From the NCBI RefSeq assembly GCF_011045125.1, contig NZ_JAAKZF010000001.1, forward strand, positions 400,021 to 464,020: a stretch of 64,000 nucleotides of DNA, written 5' to 3'. The DNA comes from Allomesorhizobium camelthorni. GTDB taxonomy: Bacteria > Pseudomonadota > Alphaproteobacteria > Rhizobiales > Rhizobiaceae. Within the stretch, counting starts at the first letter, position 1; the number at the start of each line of letters is the position of its first letter. Shown here in pieces: positions 9,004 to 17,591 of the stretch. Both the position numbers and the translations under genes were made by a program. The notes beneath the pieces are model-generated. The model searched no databases. It saw only the letters and a list, made by a program, of their open reading frames with translations, and was not told the origin of the DNA.

Positions 9004-10317
9004 TTAAAGGATGAATCGCGACAAATCTGTGTTCTTGGACAGGTCGCCGACGTTCTTCTGGACATAGTCGGCGTCGATCGTGATCTCCGAGCCGGAGCGG
9101 TCCGGTGCGTTGTAGGAGATGTCGTCGAGCACCCGCTCCATCACCGTCTGCAGGCGGCGCGCGCCGATATTCTCCAGGCTCGCATTGAGGTCGACCGCAA
9201 TTCCGGCCAGGCTGTCGATAGCGTCCTCGGTAAAGTCCAGCTTCACGCCTTCCGTATCCATCAGGGCGACGTACTGCTTGATCAGGCTTGCTTCCGGTTC
9301 GGTGAGAATGCGACGGAAATCGTCTTTTTCCAGCGCCCGCAACTCGACGCGGATGGGCAGCCGGCCCTGCAATTCCGGCAGAAGATCCGACGGCTTCGAC
9401 ACGTGGAAAGCGCCGGAGGCGATGAACAAGATATGGTCTGTCTTGATCGGCCCGTATTTGGTGGCGACCGTGGTGCCTTCGACCAGCGGCAGCAAATCGC
9501 GCTGCACACCTTCGCGGCTGACGCCGGCGCCCATGCCGCCGTCGCGCGCCGCGATCTTGTCGATCTCGTCGAGGAAGACGATGCCGTCGTTCTGCGCCGA
9601 CTGCAGCGCCAACTGCACGACCTGGTCCTGATCGAGAAGCTTGTCGGACTCGTCGTCGATCAGGTGGGAGTAGGACTCCTTCACCGTCGTCTTGCGGGTC
9701 TTGGTGCGCTGGCCGCCCATCGCCTTGTTGAGCATGTCGCTGATGTTCATGACGCCGATATTGGCTCCGGGCATGCCGGGTATCTCGAAGCTCGGCAGGC
9801 CGCCGGTTCCGGTATCGGCCACCTCGATCTCGATCTCCTTGTCGTCGAGCTCGCCGTCGCGCAGCTTCCTGCGGAAGCTGTCGCGGGTAGCCGGGCTCGC
9901 CGTCTTGCCAACCAGCGCTTCCAGCACGCGCTCCTCCGCATTGAGATGCGCCCGAGCCTTGACTTCCTCACGCATCTTTTCACGTACGAGGCCGATGGCG
10001 ACCTCGACCAGATCGCGGATGATCTGCTCGACATCGCGCCCGACATAACCGACCTCGGTGAACTTGGTCGCCTCGACCTTGATGAAGGGCGCGCCCGCCA
10101 GCCGGGCGAGGCGGCGTGAAATCTCGGTCTTGCCGACGCCGGTGGGGCCGATCATCAGGATATTCTTCGGCATCACCTCTTCGCGCATCTCGCCTTCGAG
10201 CTGCTGCCGACGCCAGCGGTTGCGCAGCGCGATGGCGACCGCGCGCTTGGCGTCCTTCTGGCCGATAATGTAGCGGTCGAGCTCGGAAACGATTTCGCGG
10301 GGGGAAAATGTGGTCAT
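9004..10317 (-). CDS. hslU: ATP-dependent protease ATPase subunit HslU
   Basis: AAA+ unfoldase that feeds substrates into the HslV peptidase. The 437-aa protein has the Walker A motif GPTGVGKTE at residues 57-65, the pore-loop GYVGRDVE shortly after, an intermediate (I) domain rich in charged residues (about 110-230), Walker [10 protein letters not shown] near 250, and the C-terminal hydrophobic tail ending LSRFIL that inserts into HslV. It is the last gene of the leftward hslV-GNAT-DUF2585-DUF2157-hslU cluster, 21 bp after the DUF2157 gene. Confidence 0.96.
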   Translation of the reverse strand: MTTFSPREIVSELDRYIIGQKDAKRAVAIALRNRWRRQQLEGEMREEVMPKNILMIGPTGVGKTEISRRLARLAGAPFIKVEATKFTEVGYVGRDVEQIIRDLVEVAIGLVREKMREEVKARAHLNAEERVLEALVGKTASPATRDSFRRKLRDGELDDKEIEIEVADTGTGGLPSFEIPGMPGANIGVMNISDMLNKAMGGQRTKTRKTTVKESYSHLIDDESDKLLDQDQVVQLALQSAQNDGIVFLDEIDKIAARDGGMGAGVSREGVQRDLLPLVEGTTVATKYGPIKTDHILFIASGAFHVSKPSDLLPELQGRLPIRVELRALEKDDFRRILTEPEASLIKQYVALMDTEGVKLDFTEDAIDSLAGIAVDLNASLENIGARRLQTVMERVLDDISYNAPDRSGSEITIDADYVQKNVGDLSKNTDLSRFIL

Positions 10318-10338
10318 TGTAAATGCTCTTTGACTGAC

Positions 10339-11448
10339 TCAAGTCTGCAGGTGGCGCAGATGGGAACCGGGAAGCCGCAGTGCAATAGTCGGCGGCAGCA
10401 TGCCAAGCAGCAAGCCTCGCAGGCGGCGCCAGCCGGCGCTTAGAACCAGCACGATTGCGCCGAGCATGAGGATGGTAAGCGGCACGACACCGTCGATAAG
10501 CCCGCTCGCGCCGACCAGCGAGGCGAAGGCAATGCCGGCATAGGACAGTCCGGAGACCAGCACGGCGCGCCGATCGACCAGGACCGCGACGACAGCAAGC
10601 ACGGAGAACACGGCGAGGATGCCCCAGGCCGAAGCCGTGCTGGTCATTTCCGATTCCGGCGCAAAGCCGCGGATCAGGGGATGCACGATCATCGGCGCCG
10701 CCAGAAGATGGAGCCAGAACGCGATGTCGGTGCGGCGTGTCACCCGCTGCGGGTCGCTCATGTCGAAGCGCATGGCGAGCGCGAACACGGCGAGACCGCA
10801 GATCAGCACGATATAGGTAGACGCATATTCGACGAAGTCCGGCGCCGCCGTGTAAAGCAGGCCAACGACGGCGCCGACAAGCGCCAGCATACCGGCTGCG
10901 ATCGTAATCGGAACGCGAAAACGCCAGTAGTGCAACCCTGCGCCGGCCACCGTCACCAGCGCGGCGCCTGCGACCGCCAGCGGATCATCGAAGCGCAGTC
11001 GACCGAAGCCGAGGCCAGGGAGGAAACCCGCAGTCTGTTCGGTGAGGGTATCGAACGCATGATAGAACGCAAGGAATACCGCGGCGGTGTAGACGATCAG
11101 CAGGACGATGCTGGGCAGCGCCATGCGCCGCGCTCGGGTGAAGAATTCGGCCAGGCCCCACGCGGTCACTGCCAGAATGGCGGCTGTTCCGAAAAGGCTG
11201 AACGCCTCGTAGGCAAAATAGCTAAGGGCGCCAAGAAAGAGCGCGAGGCCGATCGTCACGAAGATATCGCCAAAGCCGCTGATGAAGCGCAGCTTCTCGT
11301 CGTCCTCCGGTTCCGATGCCGCGACCTGCACGACCTCCAGATCGCGAAGGCCCTGTGCCTGTTCGGCCGACAGCAGTCCCTGCGCTACGGCGGCCTGCAG
11401 GGTGTTTTCCGAGATGGCGCGGACGGGAATGTTCATTGCAACGGTCAT
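10339..11448 (-). CDS. Polytopic membrane protein, DUF2157-like
   Basis: 369-aa integral membrane protein with a soluble N-terminal part (about residues 1-55) containing the EQAQGLRDL helix, then roughly ten hydrophobic helices. The N-terminal region resembles DUF2157 proteins (a short helical region before a multi-TM body), but the family call is from general appearance. It lies 4 bp downstream of the DUF2585 gene and 21 bp upstream of hslU, so it is co-transcribed with the protease genes. No catalytic motif is visible. An alternative start at 11436 (MNIPVRAIS) is possible. Confidence 0.62.
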   Translation of the reverse strand: MTVAMNIPVRAISENTLQAAVAQGLLSAEQAQGLRDLEVVQVAASEPEDDEKLRFISGFGDIFVTIGLALFLGALSYFAYEAFSLFGTAAILAVTAWGLAEFFTRARRMALPSIVLLIVYTAAVFLAFYHAFDTLTEQTAGFLPGLGFGRLRFDDPLAVAGAALVTVAGAGLHYWRFRVPITIAAGMLALVGAVVGLLYTAAPDFVEYASTYIVLICGLAVFALAMRFDMSDPQRVTRRTDIAFWLHLLAAPMIVHPLIRGFAPESEMTSTASAWGILAVFSVLAVVAVLVDRRAVLVSGLSYAGIAFASLVGASGLIDGVVPLTILMLGAIVLVLSAGWRRLRGLLLGMLPPTIALRLPGSHLRHLQT

Positions 11449-11452
11449 GGCG

Positions 11453-12058
11453 TCACACAGGCCCAGATTGCCACTGCTTGATGAACTCGAATGGGTGCAG
11501 CAGCATGATCACGTTGAGGGTCAGGTTATCGCGGATGACGAGGCCCACGCCTATTTCGAAGGCGAGCGCGAGGGTCACGGTCAACCATATAGGGAGCCGC
11601 GCGGCCATGGCAAAGCCCAGCACCATCCACAGCGTGTCGGACACCGAGTTGATGACGCTGTCGCCGAAATAATCGAGCGAGATCGTCGAGTCGCGGTAGC
11701 GGTTGATGATGAAGTCGGTGTTTTCCAGAAGCTCCCAGCCAGCCTCGATCACCACGGCGAATGCCAGGCGGACGCCGACATTGACGCGCGGCATGACCAG
11801 CCAGAGCAGCCAATAGAACAGGAAGCCGTGGATGATATGCGAGAACGTGTACCAGTCGGCGAGGTGCTGACTGTTCTCGCTGCTCAGCGCCTGGCCGTGC
11901 CAGAACTTGACCGTTCCGCATTCGCAGATCGGCGGCTGGCCCATAATGTAGAGCGCGATGCCCTGCGCGGCGATCAGCGCGGCGGCCACGAGTACCCCGG
12001 CCAGGAAAATGCGCCTGTGTCCCGCGGCTTGCGGATCTACCGCCTGCGTTACGGTCAT
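11453..12058 (-). CDS. DUF2585 (UPF0314) family membrane protein
   Basis: 201-aa membrane protein of the UPF0314/DUF2585 family, found mainly in Rhizobiales and of unknown function. Hydrophobic helices lie near residues 16-38, 75-90, 92-112 and 140-180. Family-typical segments are [11 protein letters not shown] near 45, [13 protein letters not shown] near 75 and [19 protein letters not shown] near 105-123. The His/Glu/Asn-rich polar patches between helices are well conserved in the family and could form an active site, but this is inference. It starts in a 4-bp ATGA overlap with the GNAT gene. Confidence 0.85.
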   Translation of the reverse strand: MTVTQAVDPQAAGHRRIFLAGVLVAAALIAAQGIALYIMGQPPICECGTVKFWHGQALSSENSQHLADWYTFSHIIHGFLFYWLLWLVMPRVNVGVRLAFAVVIEAGWELLENTDFIINRYRDSTISLDYFGDSVINSVSDTLWMVLGFAMAARLPIWLTVTLALAFEIGVGLVIRDNLTLNVIMLLHPFEFIKQWQSGPV

Positions 12059-12573
12059 GAAAATTCCCCCTCTTCATTGTCGCGCGCCATCATCAGCGCG
12101 GGACCATAGACCGATGTGCGCTTGTCGAAGGCCTTGAAGCCGGCCTTTTCGTAGGCTCGAATCGCCCGGAGATTTGCCGGGTCCGGATCGATTATCACGC
12201 GCGGCGTCCCCTCCGCGAAGAGTTCTTCGACGAATTGCCGCACGATCGCCGATCCGTGGCCGATGCCGACCAGATCCGGGACGCCGATCGAAAGGTCGAT
12301 GCCGAGCGTGCCGAAGGGCTGGTCCTGGTAGGGATGGTCGTCTTCCAGATGCGGGTCGTAGCTCTGGAGATAGCCGATCGGCCTGCCGTCGAGCTCGATG
12401 ATCAGCGGTTCGACGGAGATGCTGTCGATATGCTCGCGGATCGACGCGATTTGTTCATCGGGATCGTCCCACCATTCCGCCACATGCGGTTCGGCGAGCC
12501 AGCCGGCGATCATCTCAAGATCGTCGGGCGTCACCGGCCGGAAGCTGTACCGGGGCTTCGACCTATGCGGCAT
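12055..12573 (-). CDS. GNAT acetyltransferase, AAC(6')/Acetyltransf_8-like
   Basis: 172-aa GNAT-fold N-acetyltransferase. It shows the [18 protein letters not shown] opening, the VAEWWDDP segment, the GIGHGSAIV acetyl-CoA pyrophosphate loop region (about 116-124) and the [14 protein letters not shown] motif near 142-155 typical of GNAT C-termini. The sequence style is that of the Acetyltransf_8 group, which includes AAC(6') aminoglycoside acetyltransferases and siderophore acyltransferases. That does not prove resistance activity; a chromosomal housekeeping role is more likely given its position between hslV and DUF2585. It overlaps hslV by 11 bp and the DUF2585 gene by 4 bp. Confidence 0.85.
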   Translation of the reverse strand: MPHRSKPRYSFRPVTPDDLEMIAGWLAEPHVAEWWDDPDEQIASIREHIDSISVEPLIIELDGRPIGYLQSYDPHLEDDHPYQDQPFGTLGIDLSIGVPDLVGIGHGSAIVRQFVEELFAEGTPRVIIDPDPANLRAIRAYEKAGFKAFDKRTSVYGPALMMARDNEEGEFS

Positions 12574-13111
12574 CGAGGGTTTCGATGACGAAATTGCTGT
12601 TGGTGTAGACGCAGATCTCCGACGCGATCAGCATCGCCCTGCGGGCGATCTCCTCGGCATCCTTTTCGGTGTCCAGCAGCGCGCGCGCGGCCGCCAGCGC
12701 GAAATTGCCGCCGGAGCCGATCGCCATGACGCCCTGTTCGGGCTCCAGCACGTCGCCGGTGCCGGTCAGCGCGAGAGAAACATTCTTGTCGGCGACCAGC
12801 ATCATCGCTTCGAGCCGCCGCAGATAGCGGTCGGTGCGCCAATCTTTGGCGAGTTCCACGCAGGCGCGCGTCAACTGGTCGGGATATTGCTCAAGCTTGG
12901 CCTCGAGGCGCTCGAGCAGGGTGAAGGCGTCGGCGGTCGCACCGGCGAAGCCGGCGATCACGTTGCCCTTGCCGAGGCGGCGCACCTTCTTGGCGTTGCC
13001 CTTCATGATGGTCTGGCCAAGGCTGACCTGGCCGTCGCCGGCGATAACGACTTTTCCGCCCTTGCGCACCGTGATGATGGTCGTGGCGTGCATGGTCAGT
13101 TCATTCGACAT
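12563..13111 (-). CDS. hslV: ATP-dependent protease peptidase subunit HslV
   Basis: Threonine peptidase of the HslUV (ClpYQ) complex, proteasome beta-type fold. The 182-aa product has the N-terminal active-site segment [11 protein letters not shown], with the catalytic Thr at residue 10, then [13 protein letters not shown] and the [10 protein letters not shown] motif. Compared with E. coli HslV, where Thr follows the initiator Met, this start leaves a 9-residue propeptide to be removed; starting at the internal Met7 would leave two. The ATG at 13111 is chosen from the typical rhizobial N-terminus; the longer open frame has no support. It is first in its leftward operon, so its promoter should lie in the repeat-containing stretch to the right. 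Confidence 0.94.
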   Translation of the reverse strand: MSNELTMHATTIITVRKGGKVVIAGDGQVSLGQTIMKGNAKKVRRLGKGNVIAGFAGATADAFTLLERLEAKLEQYPDQLTRACVELAKDWRTDRYLRRLEAMMLVADKNVSLALTGTGDVLEPEQGVMAIGSGGNFALAAARALLDTEKDAEEIARRAMLIASEICVYTNSNFVIETLDAA

Positions 13112-13273
13112 GTTTTGCTCCGATTTCGCGCGATTCCCATGAAGGCGAAGGGCGCGGTACGAGGGATGGTTGCGATCATATGTATGCGACGCCCTGCCGA
13201 ATGCAATCCGGGGTGTGCGGCACCGTGGCCTCCAGTCCCAGACCGGCAAAGCGGCGGTTGGGGAGAGGGCAAG

Positions 13274-13460
13274 GTGCGTCCTTCGAGGCTCGCTTCGCTC
13301 GCACCTCATCCTTCGACAGGCTCAGGATGAAGGAGGTTGGGCGCCGACCGTCAATCTTGAAGGTTTAGCCGAACACACGATCCTCATCCTGAGGTGCGAG
13401 CCCCCGGGTCTTGCCTTTGGCAAGCCCGAGGACAGGCTCCGCGAGCCTCGAAGGACGCAC
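13274..13460. repeat. Long palindromic repeat element (20-bp perfect inverted arms)
   Basis: GTGCGTCCTTCGAGGCTCGC at 13274-13293 is the exact reverse complement of the sequence at 13441-13460. Inside, CTCGCACCTCAT near 13299 is again mirrored by TGAGGTGCGAG near 13391, and ATCCTTCGACAGGCTCAGGAT is present between the arms. It looks like an intergenic mosaic palindromic repeat of the kind common in rhizobial genomes rather than a gene. No open frame with coding character fills it. Confidence 0.8.
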
Positions 13461-13947
13461 TTCTCCCTTGCCACGCCCGCTCTCGCGTCTGGCCATTGAG
13501 GTAGTCGGGAAGACGGGCGGGCAGGAAAGCGCCGCACGAATTCGTAAACAAGAACAGGCACTCCCCATGCCCGCCCGCCAGGTGTCTGTCGCCACGGTCG
13601 ACCGGTCACGCGCCCCGCTCCATGTTCTTTCCATGGACAATGGCGCGCGGATGATCCGCCTTCCCTCAACAAAGCATTGGCGCTTCGCTCCGGAATGCCG
13701 GCCCGTCGGACGCCCTCAGGCCCGTGGGAACCGAATCCACGGGGAGAGGTCACCGCCGCCCTACCGATCCCCGGTCCGGAACCGGTTCCCGCAAGGGCGA
13801 TGCCGAGGATTATGCGGGAAGGGCAGGATGTGTGAACAAATCCGGTGCGAAGATTCTTCCCGCCGGCTGTTATGCCATTGATCCGCAACAGTTCTTTTTG
13901 CGAACGAGCCGAAATGGGGATGGATTCTATCCACAGTTGGGTGGCAG
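13461..13947. other. Non-coding stretch upstream of hslV, no gene recognised
   Basis: Open frames here are short, lie in several overlapping frames and show no recognisable family or ribosome-binding site. The stretch separates two palindromic repeats and is part of a roughly 0.9-kb non-coding interval between the divergent-tail cupin gene and hslV. It may carry the hslV promoter on its left side, but I cannot pick a convincing -35/-10 pair. Confidence 0.6.
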
Positions 13948-14000
13948 CGCCCCCTCCACCGCCTTCGGCGGTCCCCCTCCCCCGTAAACGGGGGAGGATC
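13948..14000 (+). repeat. 53-bp dispersed repeat, copy 1
   Basis: The 53 bases here match the reverse complement of 22245-22297 almost perfectly (one clear difference, CACC against CACA, in the portion compared). The element contains two small hairpins: GCCTTCGGCGG-type and CTCCCCCGTAAACGGGGGAG. It lies 22 bp downstream of the cupin stop and may act as the transcription terminator of that leftward operon. Confidence 0.8.
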
Positions 14001-14022
14001 AACGGCGTCGTGGAGGTTCCCC

Positions 14023-14436
14023 TCAAGCGGCCGGCGGCACCAGTCGGAAATCGGGCAGTTCGCGCAGCGCCAGTTCCGGGCCCGCCGGCGAATAGACGAC
14101 GAAAAGCTGCATCAGCCCGTCGCCGGTGTTCGTCGTCGAATGGAAGCGGCTTTCGGGCACATAGATCGTGCAGCCGGGCCCGACCTTCCGCACTACCGGA
14201 TTGCCCTCTTCGTCCTCGACCATCTGCTCGCCGGTTCCGGAAATCACGAAGATGATCTCCTCCGCGCCCGGATGGTTGTGCCGGGCATGGCCCTGGCCCT
14301 TCTGCAGATCGACCACGCCGCCGGAGAACCGCGCCGCACCATTGACCTCCGGCGCCACCGTCAGCGCCAGCCTGCCCCAGTCGAAGGCGAAGGTGTCGAC
14401 CTCTTTCGGATAGACGAAATTCCGTTCCCTGGTCAT
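14023..14436 (-). CDS. Small cupin-domain protein
   Basis: 137-aa single-domain cupin. The conserved metal-site pattern is visible: [22 protein letters not shown] (His-X-His with downstream Glu, about residues 51-72, cupin motif 1) and [18 protein letters not shown] (about 101-118, motif 2 with His). Such cupins are isomerases, dioxygenases or ligand sensors; the substrate is unknown. The ATG at 14436 overlaps the stop of the upstream TIM-barrel gene as ATGA, so it is co-translated as the third gene of the UPF0261/Tm-1-like operon. Its proposed role in that pathway is inferred from context only. Confidence 0.85.
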   Translation of the reverse strand: MTRERNFVYPKEVDTFAFDWGRLALTVAPEVNGAARFSGGVVDLQKGQGHARHNHPGAEEIIFVISGTGEQMVEDEEGNPVVRKVGPGCTIYVPESRFHSTTNTGDGLMQLFVVYSPAGPELALRELPDFRLVPPAA

Positions 14437-15296
14437 GCGGCTCCTCCCCTGTTTTCCGTCGGCGCCCCGAGCGCCAGCCCCTTGAATGTCTCGGTCTGAC
14501 TGCGAATGGCGGTTTCGGCAGGCAGCCGCTCCATCGAGCTCGCGCCATAAAAACCGTGGCATCCGGTGCAGCGGTCGAGAATGTATTTTGCATCGCCGGG
14601 CATGGAAATCGGCCCGCCATGGCAGAGCACGAAGACGTCCTTGCGCACCGAGCGCGCCGCCTCGGCAATCGCATCGATTTCCGTGACGCAGTCGTCGAGC
14701 GACTTGGCCGAGGTTGCTCCGATCGTGCCTCCCGTCGTGACGCCCATATGCGCAACGATAACATCGGCGCCGGCGCGGGTCATGGCGCGGGCCTCTTCCG
14801 GGTTGAACACGTATGGCGTGGTCAGCAGATCGAGCTTGTGCGCCTCCGCGATCATGTCGACCTCGAGCGAAAAACCCATGCCGGTTTCCTCGAAGCTTTG
14901 CCGCATGGAGCCGTCGAACAGGCCGATGGTGGGAAAATTCTGCACGCCGGAAAAGCCCATCGCCTTCAGCTCGGCCAGCAGCAGCGGCATGATGACGAAC
15001 GGATCGGTGCCGTTGACGCCGGCCAGCACCGGCGTGTGCTTCACCACCGGCAGCACCTCGTAGGCCATCTCCTTGACGATCTCGTTGGCGTTGCCATAGG
15101 CGAGCAGCCCGGCGGCCGAGCCGCGGCCCGCCATGCGGTAGCGGCCGGAATTGTAGATGATGATGAGGTCGATGCCGCCCGCTTCCTCAGCCTTGGCCGA
15201 GATGCCGGTGCCGGCGCCGCCGCCGACGATCGGCTGGCCGCGATCCACCATGGCGCGGAATTTTTCGAGAATTTGCTGGCGGGGAATTGCGGGCAT
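14433..15296 (-). CDS. Phosphoenolpyruvate hydrolase-like TIM-barrel protein
   Basis: 287-aa protein of the PEP-hydrolase-like TIM-barrel family, distantly related to PEP mutase/isocitrate lyase folds. Visible blocks are [20 protein letters not shown] near residue 22, [11 protein letters not shown] near 92, [16 protein letters not shown] near 115-130, [17 protein letters not shown] near 178-194 and [11 protein letters not shown] near 222. These Gly-rich loops face the barrel mouth and probably bind a phosphate or carboxylate. The substrate is unknown. It starts 8 bp after the UPF0261 stop and overlaps the cupin gene by 4 bp. In the plant Tm-1 resistance protein this domain is the C-terminal half, fused to a UPF0261 domain; here the two are separate genes. 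Confidence 0.87.
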   Translation of the reverse strand: MPAIPRQQILEKFRAMVDRGQPIVGGGAGTGISAKAEEAGGIDLIIIYNSGRYRMAGRGSAAGLLAYGNANEIVKEMAYEVLPVVKHTPVLAGVNGTDPFVIMPLLLAELKAMGFSGVQNFPTIGLFDGSMRQSFEETGMGFSLEVDMIAEAHKLDLLTTPYVFNPEEARAMTRAGADVIVAHMGVTTGGTIGATSAKSLDDCVTEIDAIAEAARSVRKDVFVLCHGGPISMPGDAKYILDRCTGCHGFYGASSMERLPAETAIRSQTETFKGLALGAPTENRGGAA

Positions 15297-15304
15297 TCAG
15301 GCTC

Positions 15305-16501
15305 TCATTGTCTGGCGATTTCACGGAACGCCGCGACAGCGGCCTCGGCGAATTGCGGGTCGTTGATGTGGAGAGGCAGCCGCTCGATCCGGCGCTGCGG
15401 CGCCTGCGTGACGGCAGCTTCGATTGCGGTGAAAATCTCTTCGTCGGCCTCCGGATCGAAGAAGGCGCCGCCTTCAATGTCGAGCGCCGAAACGCCCTTT
15501 TCGGGGATGAGAAAGCGCACCGGTCCTTCGCAGGCGTTGAGCTTGCGGCCGATCCAGGCGCCGATCTCCCGGCATTCCTCGGCGGTCGTGCGCATCAGCG
15601 TGACGTTGGGGTTGTGCTGGTAAAGCAGCCGCGCCTGCCACGGCGCCGGTACGGTTTCGGGCGCCCAGAAATTGACCATGTCGAGTGCTCCCGTCGAGCC
15701 GACGTAGGGGATTTTCGTTCGCGCAATCGCGTCGAGCCGGTCCTCGCCGGCGGGCAGCACGCCGCCGAACAGGAGGTCGCAGATCTCCGTCGTGGTGATG
15801 TCGATGACGCCCGCGAGCATGCCGGAATCGGCAAGTTTTTCCATCGTCCGCCCGCCGGTTCCGGTGGCGTGGAAGACGAGGCAGTCGTAGTCGGGGCGCA
15901 GCGCCTCGCTGATCGCCGTCACGCAGGGCGTGGTGACGCCGAACATGGTCAGGCCGAGCGCCGGCTTGCCGGCCATGACGGGCGGCGGATTGGCCGCCAT
16001 CGCGACGATCGCCTGCGCCGCATTGTGCAAAATGGCGCGGCTGATGCGGTTGAGCCCGGCCATATCGGTGATCGACGGCACCATGATGATGTCGGAGACG
16101 CCGACATAAGGGGCGACGTCGCCGGAGGCGAGCGTCGAGACCATGAGCTTGGGCAGGCCGAGCGGCAGTTCGCGCATGCCGGCGGTCACGATCGAGGTGC
16201 CGCCGCCGCCGCCGATGCCGATGATGCCGCTTATGTCGTCGCGGGTTTTTATGAAGCCGGCGAAGGCGGCCGCCATCGCCGCGACGGCTCGGCCGCGATC
16301 ACCCGATGAGAGATCGGATTTGATGTTGTCGGGAGCGCCGGCCACCACTTCGGCGGCGGAGATATCCGCGGGCCGCGCGGGCGTCGTGATGCCGATGTCG
16401 ACCCGCAGCGGCATTCCGCCCGCAGCCGCTATCGCGGCTGTCAGGTAGTCGAGCTCTTCGCCCTTGGTGTCGGCCGTGCCGACGACGTAAATGCGCTTCA
16501 C
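15305..16501 (-). CDS. Tm-1-like ATP-binding (UPF0261) family protein
   Basis: 398-aa member of the UPF0261 family, homologous to the N-terminal domain of the tomato Tm-1 virus-resistance protein, which binds ATP. Blocks: KRIYVVGTADTKGEELDYL at the N-terminus, GIIGIGGGGGTSIVTAGM near residue 95-112 (glycine-rich nucleotide loop), LMVSTLASGDVAPYVG near 122 and VFHATGTGGRTMEKLADSG near 202. The GTG at 16501 is chosen because GGAGGAG lies 6-7 nt before it and the family length is about 400; the longer open frame runs into the divergent TetR promoter. It is the first gene of a three-gene leftward operon. The bacterial reaction is not known to me; an ATP-dependent step on an organic acid or sugar acid would be inference. 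Confidence 0.88.
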   Translation of the reverse strand: MKRIYVVGTADTKGEELDYLTAAIAAAGGMPLRVDIGITTPARPADISAAEVVAGAPDNIKSDLSSGDRGRAVAAMAAAFAGFIKTRDDISGIIGIGGGGGTSIVTAGMRELPLGLPKLMVSTLASGDVAPYVGVSDIIMVPSITDMAGLNRISRAILHNAAQAIVAMAANPPPVMAGKPALGLTMFGVTTPCVTAISEALRPDYDCLVFHATGTGGRTMEKLADSGMLAGVIDITTTEICDLLFGGVLPAGEDRLDAIARTKIPYVGSTGALDMVNFWAPETVPAPWQARLLYQHNPNVTLMRTTAEECREIGAWIGRKLNACEGPVRFLIPEKGVSALDIEGGAFFDPEADEEIFTAIEAAVTQAPQRRIERLPLHINDPQFAEAAVAAFREIARQ

Positions 16502-16587
16502 CGCGCTCCTCCGAGGCTCGTCCCGCCGCGTCGCCTGCGCCCAAAAATGAGCGTTGCAATTTTTTGAGACGCGCGTATCGTATTGAT
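16502..16587. promoter_or_regulatory. Divergent promoter/operator region between UPF0261 operon and tetR
   Basis: An 86-bp spacer between two divergent starts. Rightward, TTGCAA (16554-16559) and TATCGT (16576-16581) are spaced by 16 bp and could be -35/-10 elements. The arms TGAGAC (16565-16570) and GTCTCA (16594-16599) form an inverted repeat around the putative -10 and tetR start, a plausible TetR operator. Assignment is by eye and not experimentally supported. Confidence 0.45.
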
Positions 16588-17232
16588 ATGGATGTCTCAC
16601 GTCAACAATCGACAAGCGCTGTGGATGAGGCAGAGCGCGGGCCAAAGGCGCGGACGCGCCGGCTGATGCTGGAGACCGCGACGCGCCTGATGCAGGGCGG
16701 TGCGACGCCGTCGGTCAGCGAGGCCGCCGAGGCGGCGGGCGTATCGCGAGCGACGGCCTATCGTTATTTTCCCAGCCAGGCCGCCCTGGTGCAGGCGGTC
16801 GTCGACGAGGGTCTCGGGCCTATCCTGACCTGGAGTTCGGAAAAGACCGATCCGGCGGAGCGGGTGGCCGATCTCATCGCCACTTCGCTGCCGCGCATCG
16901 AGGAATTCGAAGCCACCTTCAAGGCGGCGCTCAAGCTCTCGCTCGAACAGTGGGCAAAGCGACAGGCAGGGACACTGGGCGCGGAGCCGCAATTCACGCG
17001 CGGCCACCGCGTCGATCTGTTGCGCGATGCGCTGGCGCCGCTGCGCGGCTCGCTGCCGCCCAAACAAGTCGATCGCCTGGCGCAGGCGCTTTCACTGGTT
17101 TTCGGCGTTGAAGTCCTGATCGTTCTGAAGGACATTTGGGGTCTGGATGGCGAGCAAACGCGCGCGGTGGCCCAATGGGCGGCGGCGACGCTGGTGCGGG
17201 GAGCCGCAGGAGAACATGGGAGAGAGCATTAG
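16588..17232 (+). CDS. TetR-family transcriptional regulator
   Basis: 214-aa regulator with an N-terminal TetR helix-turn-helix: TRRLMLETATRLMQGGATPSVSEAAEAAGVSRATAYRYFPSQAALV (about residues 23-68), including the diagnostic SRATAYRYF recognition helix. The C-terminal ligand domain is unassigned. The ATG at 16588 is chosen; upstream in-frame codons fall inside the divergent promoter. It is divergent from the UPF0261-TIM barrel-cupin operon, and the ABC importer genes follow on the same strand after 359 bp, so it is the likely local regulator of one or both units. The inducer is unknown. Confidence 0.88.
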   Translation: MDVSRQQSTSAVDEAERGPKARTRRLMLETATRLMQGGATPSVSEAAEAAGVSRATAYRYFPSQAALVQAVVDEGLGPILTWSSEKTDPAERVADLIATSLPRIEEFEATFKAALKLSLEQWAKRQAGTLGAEPQFTRGHRVDLLRDALAPLRGSLPPKQVDRLAQALSLVFGVEVLIVLKDIWGLDGEQTRAVAQWAAATLVRGAAGEHGREH

Positions 17233-17245
17233 GCGCTGGCCAAGG

Positions 17246-17263
17246 AACTGGTTCTACCAGATT
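17246..17263 (+). promoter_or_regulatory. Candidate operator, copy 1 of an 18-bp direct repeat
   Basis: CTGGTTCTACCAGATTGG contains the perfect palindrome CTGGT-TCT-ACCAG. It is repeated with few changes at 17425-17442. CAGATTGG (17256-17263) is additionally mirrored by CCAATCTG (17272-17279). The TGGT-N3-ACCA core resembles binding sites of FadR-subfamily GntR regulators. It lies just after the tetR stop, in the 359-bp leader of the ABC importer operon. Confidence 0.55.
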
Positions 17264-17424
17264 GGGCCAGTTGCCAATCTGACATCCGCGGCCGGGCCCG
17301 TCAGCCTGGCGGAGTTTGCGGTGGCTTTGAAGCATAAACGAGTGACAATGAAGCCAAATCGAACCGAAAACTGCTTTCCGGCCGGCTCAACCACCGGAAG
17401 AAACAGCTTGACGACCGCTTTCGA

Positions 17425-17442
17425 TTGGTAATACCAGATTGG
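17425..17442 (+). promoter_or_regulatory. Candidate operator, copy 2 of the 18-bp direct repeat
   Basis: TTGGTAATACCAGATTGG matches copy 1 at 15 of 18 positions and keeps the TGGT-N3-ACCA core palindrome. It lies about 150 bp before the binding-protein start, where it could overlap or flank the operon promoter. The remaining leader (17443-17591) shows no gene; AGGGAGG precedes the ATG at 17592. Confidence 0.55.
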
Positions 17443-17591
17443 AAGGAGGAGCTTGTCGGGTGTAAGCCCTAAATCGGTTCAAGAGGATGGCCTGGGAGGG
17501 TCTGAACCGCAAGCAGCGTTAAGGAGAACTACCAGGCCGGTGCGAAAAACCGGCTTGCCAACGATAGAGTGCACACAGGGAGGAACTTGTA

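Noticed and set aside
10681..12109. Long plus-strand open frames opposite DUF2157, DUF2585 and GNAT genes
   Set aside because: They are charged, low-complexity antisense frames typical of GC-rich DNA and lie fully over better-supported genes.
12055..12573. Aminoglycoside resistance gene
   Set aside because: The GNAT protein is AAC(6')-like in fold only and is embedded in the core hslV-hslU operon, so a resistance role is not supported.
13274..14000. CRISPR array
   Set aside because: The repeats are palindromic mosaics of different size and not regularly spaced with unique spacers; no cas genes are present in the window.
13500..14022. Several short open frames upstream of hslV
   Set aside because: They overlap on both strands, have no family resemblance or ribosome-binding sites and lie among repeats.
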